DNA of 38,308 bases from Lentilactobacillus sunkii DSM 19904. GTDB taxonomy: Bacteria; Bacillota; Bacilli; Lactobacillales; Lactobacillaceae. Where the stretch lies: assembly GCF_001435575.1 (NCBI RefSeq), contig NZ_AZEA01000024.1, forward strand, positions 1 through 38,308, written 5' to 3'. The notes under the pieces are model-generated. The model was given only the letters and a program-made list of their open reading frames with translations, ran no database searches and was not told the DNA's origin. The position numbers and the translations under genes are program-made. The stretch's first letter is position 1, and each line of letters starts with the position of its first letter. Shown here piece by piece: positions 23,442 through 32,011 of the stretch.

Positions 23442-24158
23442 TTAATTAGCAGGTGAAGTTGTGACATCGCTTTGTTTAACCCAACCGTTCACTTGTGGAT
23501 GGGCCGCATCCGTTACATAGTAATAAGTTATATTGGCACTGCGATTATTTTGTTTGCTGCCAATTTTGGTGGCAATGAGTGGGTCTTTATAGAAATTGGT
23601 AGTTGAACTTAAATTGCGGCCAACCTTGTATTGCGTGTAATCAGGCGCAACGTAGGTTAACGTTGATGCTTTGGGAGTTGTAAAGTAGAGTATCGTATTG
23701 GTTAAATATGTCGGCAGGGGATCTTCAATAAATGTTTCCGTGAATTTCAAGCCACCGGAGACAGTGGTGGAATCTGCCGTCGGATCAGTGGTCCCTGCAT
23801 ATATCCAACCACGGTATGTTTTGTCGAAGGAAACGACTTTTAAGTACCATTTACCATCAGAAGTTGAAGCTACCCTGTATCCTCTAAAATATGTCTGGCC
23901 AGCGTCGGTGGTTGTTCCGAGGGCTTTCAGTGAATCGGCCTTTGTAACCACTTTGGCGGTTTTGTTAACTGGAACTTTTGAATATAAAGGGGCAGATCCG
24001 GTAGTCAGGTAATTACGAGTATTGGCATCGGTCGTCAATGGCTGATTATCGGTCACACTGACAACGTTTTTAGCTGATGCTTGGATTGGAACTTGGACAA
24101 ATGAAATCGCAGCGATTACGAAGCCAAGTGCGAATAGAACGGTTCTTGTATTTTTCAA
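23442..24158 (-). CDS. Secreted surface protein with SH3/GW-like repeats
   Basis: A 238-residue exported protein. Residues 1-29 are a signal peptide ending QASAK. The mature part has two similar modules of about 90 residues: one with APLYSKVPVNKTAKVVTK then RGYRVASTSDGKWYLKVV then YRGWIYAG, and a second with TNFYKDPLIATKIG then YYYVTDAAHPQVNGWVKQSDV. The GWxxxxD/GWI endings recall GW or bacterial SH3 modules that hold proteins to the cell wall. The same general style is seen in the metalloprotease at 7267-8298. No catalytic domain is visible. The family has no firm name that I can give. Confidence 0.7.
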   Translation of the reverse strand: MKNTRTVLFALGFVIAAISFVQVPIQASAKNVVSVTDNQPLTTDANTRNYLTTGSAPLYSKVPVNKTAKVVTKADSLKALGTTTDAGQTYFRGYRVASTSDGKWYLKVVSFDKTYRGWIYAGTTDPTADSTTVSGGLKFTETFIEDPLPTYLTNTILYFTTPKASTLTYVAPDYTQYKVGRNLSSTTNFYKDPLIATKIGSKQNNRSANITYYYVTDAAHPQVNGWVKQSDVTTSPAN

Positions 24159-24294
24159 AGTTATCCCTCCAAATACGATGTTTATTCAAAAAGTATACAC
24201 CCCCACTCAGAAATTTAACATGTTTAATTAGTACAAAATTAAAAACAGATGAGAAATAGCGACGAATAAGAGACTGCAATCCTACTTATAACAC

Positions 24295-24337
24295 AATGTT
24301 TTTAAACTTAAACATAAAGTTTAATTGTAGAAACATT
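24295..24337. repeat. Nested palindrome between the secreted protein and amidase genes
   Basis: TTAAACTT (24302-24309) and AAGTTTAA (24317-24324) are an 8-bp inverted repeat. An outer AATGTTT/AAACATT pair encloses it asymmetrically. It lies 29 bp before the amidase promoter and may be an operator. Confidence 0.35.
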
Positions 24338-24365
24338 AAAAATAATTTAATTGTTAGTGTATTTT

Positions 24366-24394
24366 TTAGACCAATGGTTGTATCCTAGTTATAA
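24366..24394 (+). promoter_or_regulatory. Promoter of the peptidoglycan hydrolase gene
   Basis: TTAGAC (24366-24371) and TTATAA (24389-24394) have 17-bp spacing, about 40 bp before the ATG. Confidence 0.55.
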
Positions 24395-24436
24395 ATAATA
24401 TTTGAGATAATGGATATTCATACATGGGGTGATGAC

Positions 24437-26290
24437 ATGACAAAAGATAAAGGGCTGTTTTCTCCGACGCAATTATTACTTGGATTCATTTTACTGATGA
24501 CATTTGTGGTTGGGCTAAGTGTCAAACCGTCGAATGCATCTGCGAGTTCGCTTGAAGCAGATTTTAGTGGGGCGGCTGTTAAATATAAAGTTCCCATAAA
24601 CCTGTTGAAGGCCGTTTCTTACAACGAAAGCTTATTTAACAATCATAGCGGTAAGCCGAGTGTTGCAGGCGGATATGGCGTCATGCATCTGACAGATACC
24701 AGCGGTTTGACGCCAAACGGTGCGGATTCCAAGGCAAGTAAGATACCAAACGTATCTGCACTTCATACTTTACAGAAGGCGTCTAAACTGACAGGAATTA
24801 GTGCTCAAAAGCTGAAGACCAGTTCCAAGGCGAATATTGAGGGTGGGGCTGCATTATTGGCTTATTATCAAAAGTCATTGAGTAAACCACTGAGCTCAAA
24901 TGTGAATTCTTGGTACGCAGCTGTGAAAAAGTATAGTCAATCTGATTCCAAAACAGCAGCTGACTTTTTCGCTGCCAACGTATATAAAATTCTCGCTAAA
25001 GGTGTTAAGAAAAACGGGGTAACGATTTCTGCTCAGAAGGTGAATGCATTGAAGGATGAAGCCGTTGATACGACCAGCAATGAATCTGCCAATACGGACG
25101 GTCCTGCTGGTTTGCCGGTTGAATGGGTCGCCGCGTTGTACAAGGAATTTGATGATCAAGGGGATTATGGCAATTACGATCTTGCCGACCGGCCCAACGA
25201 TATGAAAATCAACTATATTGTGATTCATAATACTGAAACCAGTTTTCAAGATGCTTTAACACTCTTCTCAACGCCGACTTATACATCCGCAAATTACGTC
25301 GTGAGCTCAGTGGAAGGCACTGTGGCTGAAATGGTCCGACCGCAAAACGTCGCTTGGCATGCCGGAAACTGGTACATTAACGCCCATTCGATTGGAATCG
25401 AACATGAAGGTTATGCGGCTGTTGGCGGATTTTGGTACACCGAGAACATGTACAAGTCATCAGCAGCTTTGGTCAAATACTTAGCCGCCAAATATAATAT
25501 TCCATTGGATCGGCAACATATTATTGGCCACGACAACGTTCCGGGCTTAACCCCCACTGCCCAAAAAGCGATGCATTGGGATCCGGGAACTTATTGGAAC
25601 TGGAATCATTACTTCGATTTGTTAGGGGTTGATTTATCCCAGGGACAAGGGGATAGTTCTTCAAACATCATCACAATTACCCCGAATGAGAAAACCAATC
25701 TGACGTCTGATTCAGGGCAAAAGGTAACTGATGATGGCGTTGACTTGCCGCTGGCAGGCTCCAACTTTGTTTACCTATATAAGCAGCCCGGATTTTCTTC
25801 AGATCTGATTAGTGACAAAGACTTTTCTACTGGACAGATCGGAACGACGGAAAAGGATGACTGGACTGATAAGGCGGTCTTTGGCCAGCAGTTCTCAAAG
25901 GTTGGCCAAAACGGTGATTGGACAGAAATTGATTATGGCGGTCAAAATGCCTGGTTTTATAATCCAGACAATTCCAACTCCACAAACGCAACAGGTAAGC
26001 TGGTAACCGTCAAAGGATCGAAGTCAATTCCAGTGTATGGGAGTGCCTATCCGGCCAAGAGTATTTTGAAGAAAAACAAAGTCACTGGAATAACGCCAAC
26101 ACCACTGTATCAAATGGAACCGAGACAGAAGTATGTCTACGGCGGAACGGTGACATCAGATTATTTCAACTCACACTTTGATTCCAACTCGGCAAAAAAC
26201 GTTATTCATGGAACCGATCAGTACTATCAAATTCAATTCAACCATCGAATCGCGTTTGTAAAAGCTTCGGATGCAAACATCATTCAATAA
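24437..26290 (+). CDS. Two-domain peptidoglycan hydrolase: transglycosylase-like plus N-acetylmuramoyl-L-alanine amidase
   Basis: A 617-residue secreted protein. Residues 1-37 form a signal peptide ending NASA. Residues about 45-200 resemble a lytic transglycosylase (SLT) domain: VPINLLKAVSYNESLFNN with the expected Glu, then GGYGVMHLTD. Residues about 260-405 are an Amidase_2 domain: NYIVIHNTETS, VAWHAGN, IGIEHEG, IIGHDNV and DPGTYWNW supply the zinc His residues and catalytic Glu. The C-terminal part (about 440-617) holds Gly/Trp/Tyr-rich SH3-like modules for wall binding. It cleaves the amide between muramic acid and the stem peptide, and possibly also glycan. The ATG at 24437 follows GGGGTGAT; the one at 24410 has no site. 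Confidence 0.85.
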   Translation: MTKDKGLFSPTQLLLGFILLMTFVVGLSVKPSNASASSLEADFSGAAVKYKVPINLLKAVSYNESLFNNHSGKPSVAGGYGVMHLTDTSGLTPNGADSKASKIPNVSALHTLQKASKLTGISAQKLKTSSKANIEGGAALLAYYQKSLSKPLSSNVNSWYAAVKKYSQSDSKTAADFFAANVYKILAKGVKKNGVTISAQKVNALKDEAVDTTSNESANTDGPAGLPVEWVAALYKEFDDQGDYGNYDLADRPNDMKINYIVIHNTETSFQDALTLFSTPTYTSANYVVSSVEGTVAEMVRPQNVAWHAGNWYINAHSIGIEHEGYAAVGGFWYTENMYKSSAALVKYLAAKYNIPLDRQHIIGHDNVPGLTPTAQKAMHWDPGTYWNWNHYFDLLGVDLSQGQGDSSSNIITITPNEKTNLTSDSGQKVTDDGVDLPLAGSNFVYLYKQPGFSSDLISDKDFSTGQIGTTEKDDWTDKAVFGQQFSKVGQNGDWTEIDYGGQNAWFYNPDNSNSTNATGKLVTVKGSKSIPVYGSAYPAKSILKKNKVTGITPTPLYQMEPRQKYVYGGTVTSDYFNSHFDSNSAKNVIHGTDQYYQIQFNHRIAFVKASDANIIQ

Positions 26291-26298
26291 TGATCAAC

Positions 26299-26346
26299 AA
26301 GTAGGAAACTGGGATGTCTAATAAGGCACTGGTTTCCTACTTTTTT
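26299..26346 (+). terminator. Terminator of the peptidoglycan hydrolase gene
   Basis: AAGTAGGAAAC pairs with GTTTCCTACTT and is followed by six T, 8 bp after the stop. Confidence 0.85.
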
Positions 26347-26383
26347 GATTCCAATGGTATAAAATATAACATGAATAGCCGTT

Positions 26384-26406
26384 TTGTTCGGAACGTCATC
26401 GAACAA
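26384..26406. promoter_or_regulatory. Inverted repeat upstream of aspA
   Basis: TTGTTCG (26384-26390) and CGAACAA (26400-26406) form a perfect 7-bp repeat with a 9-nt centre, about 70 bp before the aspA -35. The halves point the wrong way for LexA (GTTCG before CGAAC). The function is unknown. Confidence 0.35.
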
Positions 26407-26474
26407 GGATAAATACCATGGTCGTGTAAGGTATTGGTATACATCAAAATTTCGAGGTTATTTACGGATTGATG

Positions 26475-26502
26475 TTGACTTTTTGAAAAATGGGTATATA
26501 TT
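26475..26502 (+). promoter_or_regulatory. Promoter of aspA
   Basis: TTGACT (26475-26480) and TATATT (26497-26502) have 16-bp spacing. Confidence 0.65.
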
Positions 26503-26553
26503 AATAAACGTAAGTTGATGTTACAAAACATTACATGAAATGAGGAATTGAGA

Positions 26554-27975
26554 ATGAGAATTGAGAGAGATTGCATTGGAGAAATGTTTGTACCAGATAA
26601 TGTGTTATACGGAATCCATTCGTTACGAGCAAAACATAATTTTCCAATCACCGATGAAAAGGTGGATCATGCCGTTATTCAAAGCTATCTGCAAATCAAG
26701 AAAGCAGCTGCTGAAGCTAATGAGCTGGCTGGGACTTTGGATAAACAAAAAAGTACATTGATCATGTCGGCCTGCAACCAATTGTTATTCTCAAACGATT
26801 ACAGTGCCTTTATCGTTCCTGCTATTCAGGGTGGGGCAGGTACCTCGACTAATATGAATGTCAATGAAGTGGTTGCCCAGCTTGCAATGCGGTTAGGGAC
26901 GCAGTCGGGTAATGAACCTGTTGAAATCAAGCCCAATGATGATGTCAACCAGTCACAGTCGACTAATGATACATATCCAACGGCCGGAAAAATGGCAATG
27001 TTAAAACGCTTGTCACCATTGCTGACATCGGTATCGAAACTAGTTGATTCTTTAACAGATAAAGCTGACGAATACAAATCAGCAATTAAAGTCGGCAGAA
27101 CCCAGCTTCAGGATGCTGTCCCAACCACATTCGGAAGAACCTTTAACGCTTATGCATCGATGTTTAAGCGTGATATACTCCGTCTAAAGCATGCCCAAAA
27201 GGTTTTGTCACAGGTTAATCTCGGTGGCACAGCGATTGGAACCGGGATTAACGCAACGGATGATTATCAGGACACAATCATTCCAATCCTGAACAAATAT
27301 TCACATCTCAACTTACACCAGGCTGCTGATCTGGTTGACGGTACCCAGAACAGCGATGCATTTACAACTATTTCTGGAGCGATGAAATCCTTGGCGGCCG
27401 ATTTATCAAAATTCAGCAATGATCTTAGATTGTTATCAAGCGGTCCACAGGCCGGTTTAAATGAACTAGAGCTACCTAAAAAAGCAGCCGGCTCATCGAT
27501 TATGCCGGGTAAAGTTAATCCGGTTATTCCAGAAGTTGTCAATCAGGTCGCATTTGAAGCAATTGGCAATGACGTCACGGTTACAATGGCAGCAGAGGCC
27601 GGCCAGCTGGAACTCAACGCATTTGAACCAATCATGTTTAAGAGTATTTTGACCAGCGAGATGCATTTGACCCGAGCCATTGATACTCTAGTTGATAATT
27701 GTGTCAGCGACATTAAGGTTAATGTCGAGTATTGCCGAAACGAAGTGGAGCATTCATCCATTGCGGCGACGGTTCTCTCACCATTGTTGGGATATGAAAA
27801 GACAACTGCACTAATTAAGGAAGCATTGGCTACCAAACAATCGGTTAAGGAAATTGTTAAACAAAAGCAATTATTGCCTGATACTTTAGTTGATAACTTG
27901 TTTACACCGGAAGTTCTTACCAATGTCAGCAAGGTGAAAGACGAACGAACGGCAGCAGGATCAACATTAAATTAG
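26554..27975 (+). CDS. aspA: Aspartate ammonia-lyase
   Basis: A 473-residue enzyme of the aspartase/fumarase superfamily that splits L-aspartate into fumarate and ammonia in the cytoplasm. The signature GSSIMPGKVNP with its catalytic Ser lies near residue 315. The substrate-binding stretches NVNEV, NQSQSTNDTYPTA, GRTQLQDAVPTT and GTGINA are all present. QVAFEAIGNDVTVTMAAEAGQLELNAFEP after the signature matches aspartases of the B. subtilis AnsB type better than fumarases. The ATG at 26554 lies 8 bp after GAGGAA; the TTG at 26548 does not fit. In heterofermentative lactobacilli fumarate feeds succinate formation, which would suit a role in aspartate use and redox balance (inference). Confidence 0.88.
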   Translation: MRIERDCIGEMFVPDNVLYGIHSLRAKHNFPITDEKVDHAVIQSYLQIKKAAAEANELAGTLDKQKSTLIMSACNQLLFSNDYSAFIVPAIQGGAGTSTNMNVNEVVAQLAMRLGTQSGNEPVEIKPNDDVNQSQSTNDTYPTAGKMAMLKRLSPLLTSVSKLVDSLTDKADEYKSAIKVGRTQLQDAVPTTFGRTFNAYASMFKRDILRLKHAQKVLSQVNLGGTAIGTGINATDDYQDTIIPILNKYSHLNLHQAADLVDGTQNSDAFTTISGAMKSLAADLSKFSNDLRLLSSGPQAGLNELELPKKAAGSSIMPGKVNPVIPEVVNQVAFEAIGNDVTVTMAAEAGQLELNAFEPIMFKSILTSEMHLTRAIDTLVDNCVSDIKVNVEYCRNEVEHSSIAATVLSPLLGYEKTTALIKEALATKQSVKEIVKQKQLLPDTLVDNLFTPEVLTNVSKVKDERTAAGSTLN

Positions 27976-27988
27976 AAAAATCACAGTT

Positions 27989-28020
27989 GGAGCCAGTCTG
28001 AAAGGACTGGCTCCTTTTTG
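27989..28020 (+). terminator. Terminator of aspA
   Basis: GGAGCCAGTC pairs with GACTGGCTCC around a 6-nt loop and is followed by five T. Confidence 0.92.
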
Positions 28021-28106
28021 TTTAGAAAAATCTGCACATAACCTACCAATATTTTAAATAGGGATATAATTGAGTTGTTTGGTACAACAATTTGGGGTGA
28101 TTTAAG

Positions 28107-30896
28107 ATGCAAAAAAATAAGTCAACATTGATTGATGATTATGCCAAAGCAGATCCAACTCAATTAATGAACAAGTTTCAGACCGGAAACGAAGGATTGT
28201 CGCATGCAGAAGCTGCTCGCCGGTTGGAAAAGTACGGTGAAAATACAATTCGCCAAGCTAAAAGGCGGTCGGAGCTGTTAATCTTTCTTGAAAATTTTAC
28301 TTCATTGATGGCAATCCTGTTGTGGGTCTCTGGTATTATTGCAATCTTTGCGGGGATGCTTGAACTCGGCATTGCGATTTGGGCAGTCAACGTTATTAAT
28401 GGCTGCTTTTCATACTGGCAGCAGCATGCGGCTCAAAAAGCAACCGATTCATTAAAAAAGATGCTGCCGTCATACGTTAAAGTCCGCCGTGACGGTAAAT
28501 TTCAACAGATAAAAGTAGAACAGCTGGTTCCTGGTGATATTTTCGATATTCAAGCCGGGGATTCGATTCCTGCGGATGCTCGGGTGTTCAATCCATCTAA
28601 TTTACAGGTCGATGAATCCTCGCTGACTGGTGAATCGGTGCCTGTTGAAAAAGTCGCCCCTTATCAGCACGGTGACGGGGAATTTGCCCAACAGAATATT
28701 GTCTTCGCAGGAACAATCTGTACAAGCGGGACTGCATCAGCAATGGCTTTAGCCACTGGAATGGTTACCGAATTTGGTCGGATTGCGACGTTGACCGAAT
28801 CCCAAAAGAAGACCATGTACCCATTGGAACGGGAGTTGAACCATTTAACCCGTCAATTAACGGTGATTGCCATTATGATCGGGATTGCCTTCTTTTTACT
28901 GGCGATTTTCTTCGTAAAATATCCAGTGACCAAGTCGTTCATATTTGCTTTGGGGATGATTGTTGCCTTTATTCCGGAAGGCCTTTTACCAACGGTTACT
29001 TTATCGTTGGCGCAAGGGACTCAGCGGATGGCAAAAAAACACGCGTTGTTGAAAAATTTAAGCAGTGTCGAAACATTGGGCCAGACGACCGTCATCTGTT
29101 CGGATAAGACAGGAACTTTGACCCAGAACCAAATGACAATCAACCACTTATGGCTGCCGGGAAAGCAGTATGAAGTGACAGGAACCGGTTATGTCACCAA
29201 TGGTAAGATTCAAGCCAACGGCCAGGATGTCGATCCGGCAAATGAACCTGATCTTAATAAATTACTAATTAACGCAACGATTAATAATGATACAGAGGTC
29301 ACTGAAGGAAAAGCGGACGAAAAATCCAAAATTTTGGGAACGCCTACCGAAGCCGGCTTGGTGATTTTAACTCGAAAAGCCGGAATTGATGCCAAAGCTC
29401 AAAAGACTCAGTTCCCACGACTTAAAGAATTGCCGTTTGATTCCGGCAGAAAACTCATGTCAGTCATTACCAAAAATTCTCAAGGGCAATTAGTTATCAA
29501 CACCAAGGGGGCCTTGGGAAGTGAATTGACGATTTGTGACCGGATTTTGGAAAATGGGCAAGTCCGTCCACTTACAGATGATGATCGTGCCAAAATCATG
29601 CAGGTTAATGAAGATTATTCAAAGCGGGGATTAAGAACACTTGCATTTTCGTATCGGATAGTTGACGGTGAAGATCCCTTGGCTGATCAATCAATGGCGG
29701 ACTGCACAATTGAGACTGCAGAGAAACATATGATTTTTGTCGGTCTCGCGATGATGTCTGATCCACCGCGACCAGAAATATTTGAAGCGGTCAAAAATTG
29801 TCGAAGAGCCAATATCCGGATCATCATGGTAACTGGTGACAGTCCGGTTACCGCTAAAAGCATTGCCACTCGGATTGGGATTACTTCTGACAAGGTTCGG
29901 GTAATTTCCGGTGATGAATTGGACAAAATGTCCGATCAACAACTGCAAGAAGCCGTTAAGCATGAAGTGATCTTTGCCCGAGTTGCTCCAGAACACAAAT
30001 TCAGAATTGTATCAATGTGTCAGAAGAATGGTGAAGTGGTTGCTTCAACTGGAGACGGGGTAAACGATGCGCCTGCACTTAAACGTGCCGATATCGGAAT
30101 TGCGATGGGCGTCACCGGAACCGATGTCGCCAAAGATGCTGCTGATATGATTTTGACCGATGATAATTTTGCATCAATTGTCAGTGCGATTGAAGAAGGG
30201 CGGACAGTTTATAGTAATCTGCAAAAGTTCTTACTATATATATTGACCAGTAATGTTCCTGAAGCTGCACCATCGGTTATCTTTCTGCTAACCCGCGGGC
30301 TGGTTCCATTACCATTGACAGTTATGCAGATTTTGACTGTTGATTTGGGAACCGATTTACTGCCAGCTCTGGGGTTGGGAACTGAAAAAGCCGAACCTGG
30401 CATTATGGATTTACCACCTCGGCCTCTGAACAGTCACCTACTGAACCGGTCGATTATTTGGAAGGCGTTCGGTTGGTATGGCATGATTGCATCCATTATT
30501 TCAACGTGTGCCTACTTCTTTGTTAACCACGTTAATGGCTGGCCCAATGTACCTTTAGCACCGTCTGGGCAAGTCTATGCGGAAGCAACGACGATCACTT
30601 TAGGTGCCATCGTCTTTTCACAAATTGCTTCAGCCATGAATTGTCGGACTCAGATTTCCTCGGTATTTTCGATTGGTCTTTTCAGCAACCATCGAATTTT
30701 GATGGGAATTGGTGTTGAAATTGGTTTAATTGCGTTACTGATGTACGTACCATTTCTCCAAGGCGTCTTTAATACCGGTCCACTAAATGTGGCAGAGTGG
30801 ATTTTCCTTTTCTGCATCCCTGTACCACTGTTCTTAATCGAAGAGTTCCGGAAGCTGATTGTCCGTAAAATCAAGGCACGTCACCAACAAACTTAA
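28107..30896 (+). CDS. P-type cation ATPase, Na,K-ATPase-like (P2 type)
   Basis: A 929-residue membrane ATPase. Actuator motif LTGES (about 173-177); helix 4 IPEGLLPTVTLSLA (about 289-302) with the PEGLL ion-binding form seen in Na,K-ATPase rather than the PEGLP of Ca2+ pumps; phosphorylation site CSDKTGTLTQ with Asp333; nucleotide site FDSGRKLMSV and KGALG; hinge MVTGDSPVTAKSIATRIGI and TGDGVNDAPALKRADIGIAMG. A C-terminal block of helices has TSNVPEAAPSVIF and QILTVDLGTDLLPALGLG. The family exports or exchanges Na+, K+ or Ca2+; the ion is inference. A TATAAT (28065-28070) and GGTGATTTAAG precede the ATG. It stands alone with a terminator. Confidence 0.9.
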   Translation: MQKNKSTLIDDYAKADPTQLMNKFQTGNEGLSHAEAARRLEKYGENTIRQAKRRSELLIFLENFTSLMAILLWVSGIIAIFAGMLELGIAIWAVNVINGCFSYWQQHAAQKATDSLKKMLPSYVKVRRDGKFQQIKVEQLVPGDIFDIQAGDSIPADARVFNPSNLQVDESSLTGESVPVEKVAPYQHGDGEFAQQNIVFAGTICTSGTASAMALATGMVTEFGRIATLTESQKKTMYPLERELNHLTRQLTVIAIMIGIAFFLLAIFFVKYPVTKSFIFALGMIVAFIPEGLLPTVTLSLAQGTQRMAKKHALLKNLSSVETLGQTTVICSDKTGTLTQNQMTINHLWLPGKQYEVTGTGYVTNGKIQANGQDVDPANEPDLNKLLINATINNDTEVTEGKADEKSKILGTPTEAGLVILTRKAGIDAKAQKTQFPRLKELPFDSGRKLMSVITKNSQGQLVINTKGALGSELTICDRILENGQVRPLTDDDRAKIMQVNEDYSKRGLRTLAFSYRIVDGEDPLADQSMADCTIETAEKHMIFVGLAMMSDPPRPEIFEAVKNCRRANIRIIMVTGDSPVTAKSIATRIGITSDKVRVISGDELDKMSDQQLQEAVKHEVIFARVAPEHKFRIVSMCQKNGEVVASTGDGVNDAPALKRADIGIAMGVTGTDVAKDAADMILTDDNFASIVSAIEEGRTVYSNLQKFLLYILTSNVPEAAPSVIFLLTRGLVPLPLTVMQILTVDLGTDLLPALGLGTEKAEPGIMDLPPRPLNSHLLNRSIIWKAFGWYGMIASIISTCAYFFVNHVNGWPNVPLAPSGQVYAEATTITLGAIVFSQIASAMNCRTQISSVFSIGLFSNHRILMGIGVEIGLIALLMYVPFLQGVFNTGPLNVAEWIFLFCIPVPLFLIEEFRKLIVRKIKARHQQT

Positions 30897-30913
30897 AATG
30901 ATAGAAACAATAA

Positions 30914-30953
30914 GTCATCCAGTTCGATATGAATTGGGTGATCTTTATTTTTG
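30914..30953 (+). terminator. Terminator of the P-type ATPase gene
   Basis: GTCATCCAGTTC pairs with GAATTGGGTGAT (12 bp including G-U pairs), followed by CTTTATTTTTG. Its last T residues run into the MarR operator. Confidence 0.75.
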
Positions 30954-30982
30954 TTGCAGATGCAACAAAAATATTATAGGAT
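30951..30982 (+). promoter_or_regulatory. Promoter and palindromic operator of the marR operon
   Basis: TTGTTGCA-GA-TGCAACAA (30951-30968) is a perfect 18-nt palindrome of the MarR kind. It overlaps the -35 TTGCAG (30954-30959), which is 17 bp from TAGGAT (30977-30982). The encoded MarR protein probably represses itself here. Confidence 0.7.
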
Positions 30983-31016
30983 AGTTGTGAACATGAACGC
31001 TGAGGAGGTCAAAAGG

Positions 31017-31469
31017 ATGGCAGAAATTTTAAGGTCAATTGGGATCATTGCCCGGGCACTCGACTCGATTGCAAATATTGAATTTAAACAATACGATTTA
31101 ACCAAAGGTCAATATTTGTACCTCGTCAGAATTGGAGAAAATCCCGGCTTGATTCAGGAACAGTTAGCCGAAATGGTCAAAGTGGACAGGACAACCGCTG
31201 CGCGTGCAGTTCAAAAACTTGAAGCAAAAGGGTTGGTTACCAGGTTACCGGATGACAACAACAAGAAAATCAAGCGATTATTTTTGAGCAAGCAGGGTAA
31301 GAAAGTATATCCCATCATTGAACGGGAAAATGCCTATTCGAATCAAGTTGCACTAGAATCTTTGAGCGACCAGCAATCTGTCGAACTTGAACGACTGCTT
31401 AATATTGTGAGCCAAAATATTGATAAAAATTGGAATTATGTAAAAAAAGGTAATCAGCGCCATTATTAG
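31017..31469 (+). CDS. MarR family regulator
   Basis: A 150-residue winged-helix regulator. The DNA-binding domain (about 30-95) has LTKGQYLYLVRIGENPGLIQEQLAEMVKVDRTTAARAVQKLEAKGLVTRLPDDNNKKIKRLFLS, including the recognition helix DRTTAARAVQKL and the wing. Long helices at both ends form the dimer. I chose ATG 31017 because GAGGAGG lies 8 bp before it; the frame continues upstream to 30951 but that start falls inside the operator. Its stop codon overlaps the binding site of the GNAT gene, so the operon is marR-GNAT-B3/4. A palindrome in the promoter supports autoregulation. The ligand is unknown. Confidence 0.88.
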   Translation: MAEILRSIGIIARALDSIANIEFKQYDLTKGQYLYLVRIGENPGLIQEQLAEMVKVDRTTAARAVQKLEAKGLVTRLPDDNNKKIKRLFLSKQGKKVYPIIERENAYSNQVALESLSDQQSVELERLLNIVSQNIDKNWNYVKKGNQRHY

Positions 31470-31478
31470 GAGGCAAAC

Positions 31479-31997
31479 GTGTCAGTGGCAATAACAAAAT
31501 GTACAATATCAGATTTGAAAGCACTACAGAAAATCAGCGGTGAAACTTTTGCGGATACTTTTGGCCCATACAATTCTGCCGAAAATATTCAAAATTACAT
31601 TCAGCAGTCATACAATGACCAGCAATTAACTAAAGAAATGGCTGATCCGCATTCACAGTTTTACTTCATCAACGTCGATGGTCGTCCAGCCGGGTATCTT
31701 AAGGTCAATGTCGGGGATGCTCAAACTGAAGAGATGGGACCGAACGGCTTGGAAATTCAACGGATCTATGTGCTTCCCGAATTTAAACACCAAGGTCTGG
31801 GGAGCCAGCTGCTTAACAAGGGAATTTCAATTGCCGAACAATTAAATAAGTCATTTGTTTGGCTGGGCGTTTGGGAAAACAATCTGTCAGCATTGAAATT
31901 TTATCAAAAGTTTGGCTTTAAGCAGCATTCTGATCATGTATTTACCCTGGGTGGCAGCCGACAGCGGGATTTGATCATGAAAAAAACAATTAAGTAA
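31479..31997 (+). CDS. GNAT family N-acetyltransferase
   Basis: A 172-residue acetyltransferase. Motif A is EIQRIYVLPEFKHQGLGSQLLNKGISIAEQ (acetyl-CoA loop Q-G-L-G-S). Motif B, WLGVWENNLSALKFYQKFGFK, carries the Tyr that protonates CoA. TFADTFGPYNSAENIQNYIQQ at the start matches the spermidine/spermine-like (PaiA-type) GNATs of Firmicutes. GTG start at 31479 with AGGAGG 5 bp before. In the same operon as a MarR regulator and a B3/4 protein, it may act on a toxic amine, amino acid or peptide (inference). Confidence 0.87.
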   Translation: MSVAITKCTISDLKALQKISGETFADTFGPYNSAENIQNYIQQSYNDQQLTKEMADPHSQFYFINVDGRPAGYLKVNVGDAQTEEMGPNGLEIQRIYVLPEFKHQGLGSQLLNKGISIAEQLNKSFVWLGVWENNLSALKFYQKFGFKQHSDHVFTLGGSRQRDLIMKKTIK

Positions 31998-32011
31998 AGG
32001 AGTCAGCAATT

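Noticed and set aside
26384-26406. Second LexA box before aspA
   Set aside because: The half-sites are in the reverse order (GTTCG then CGAAC) with a 9-bp centre, so it does not fit the LexA operator.
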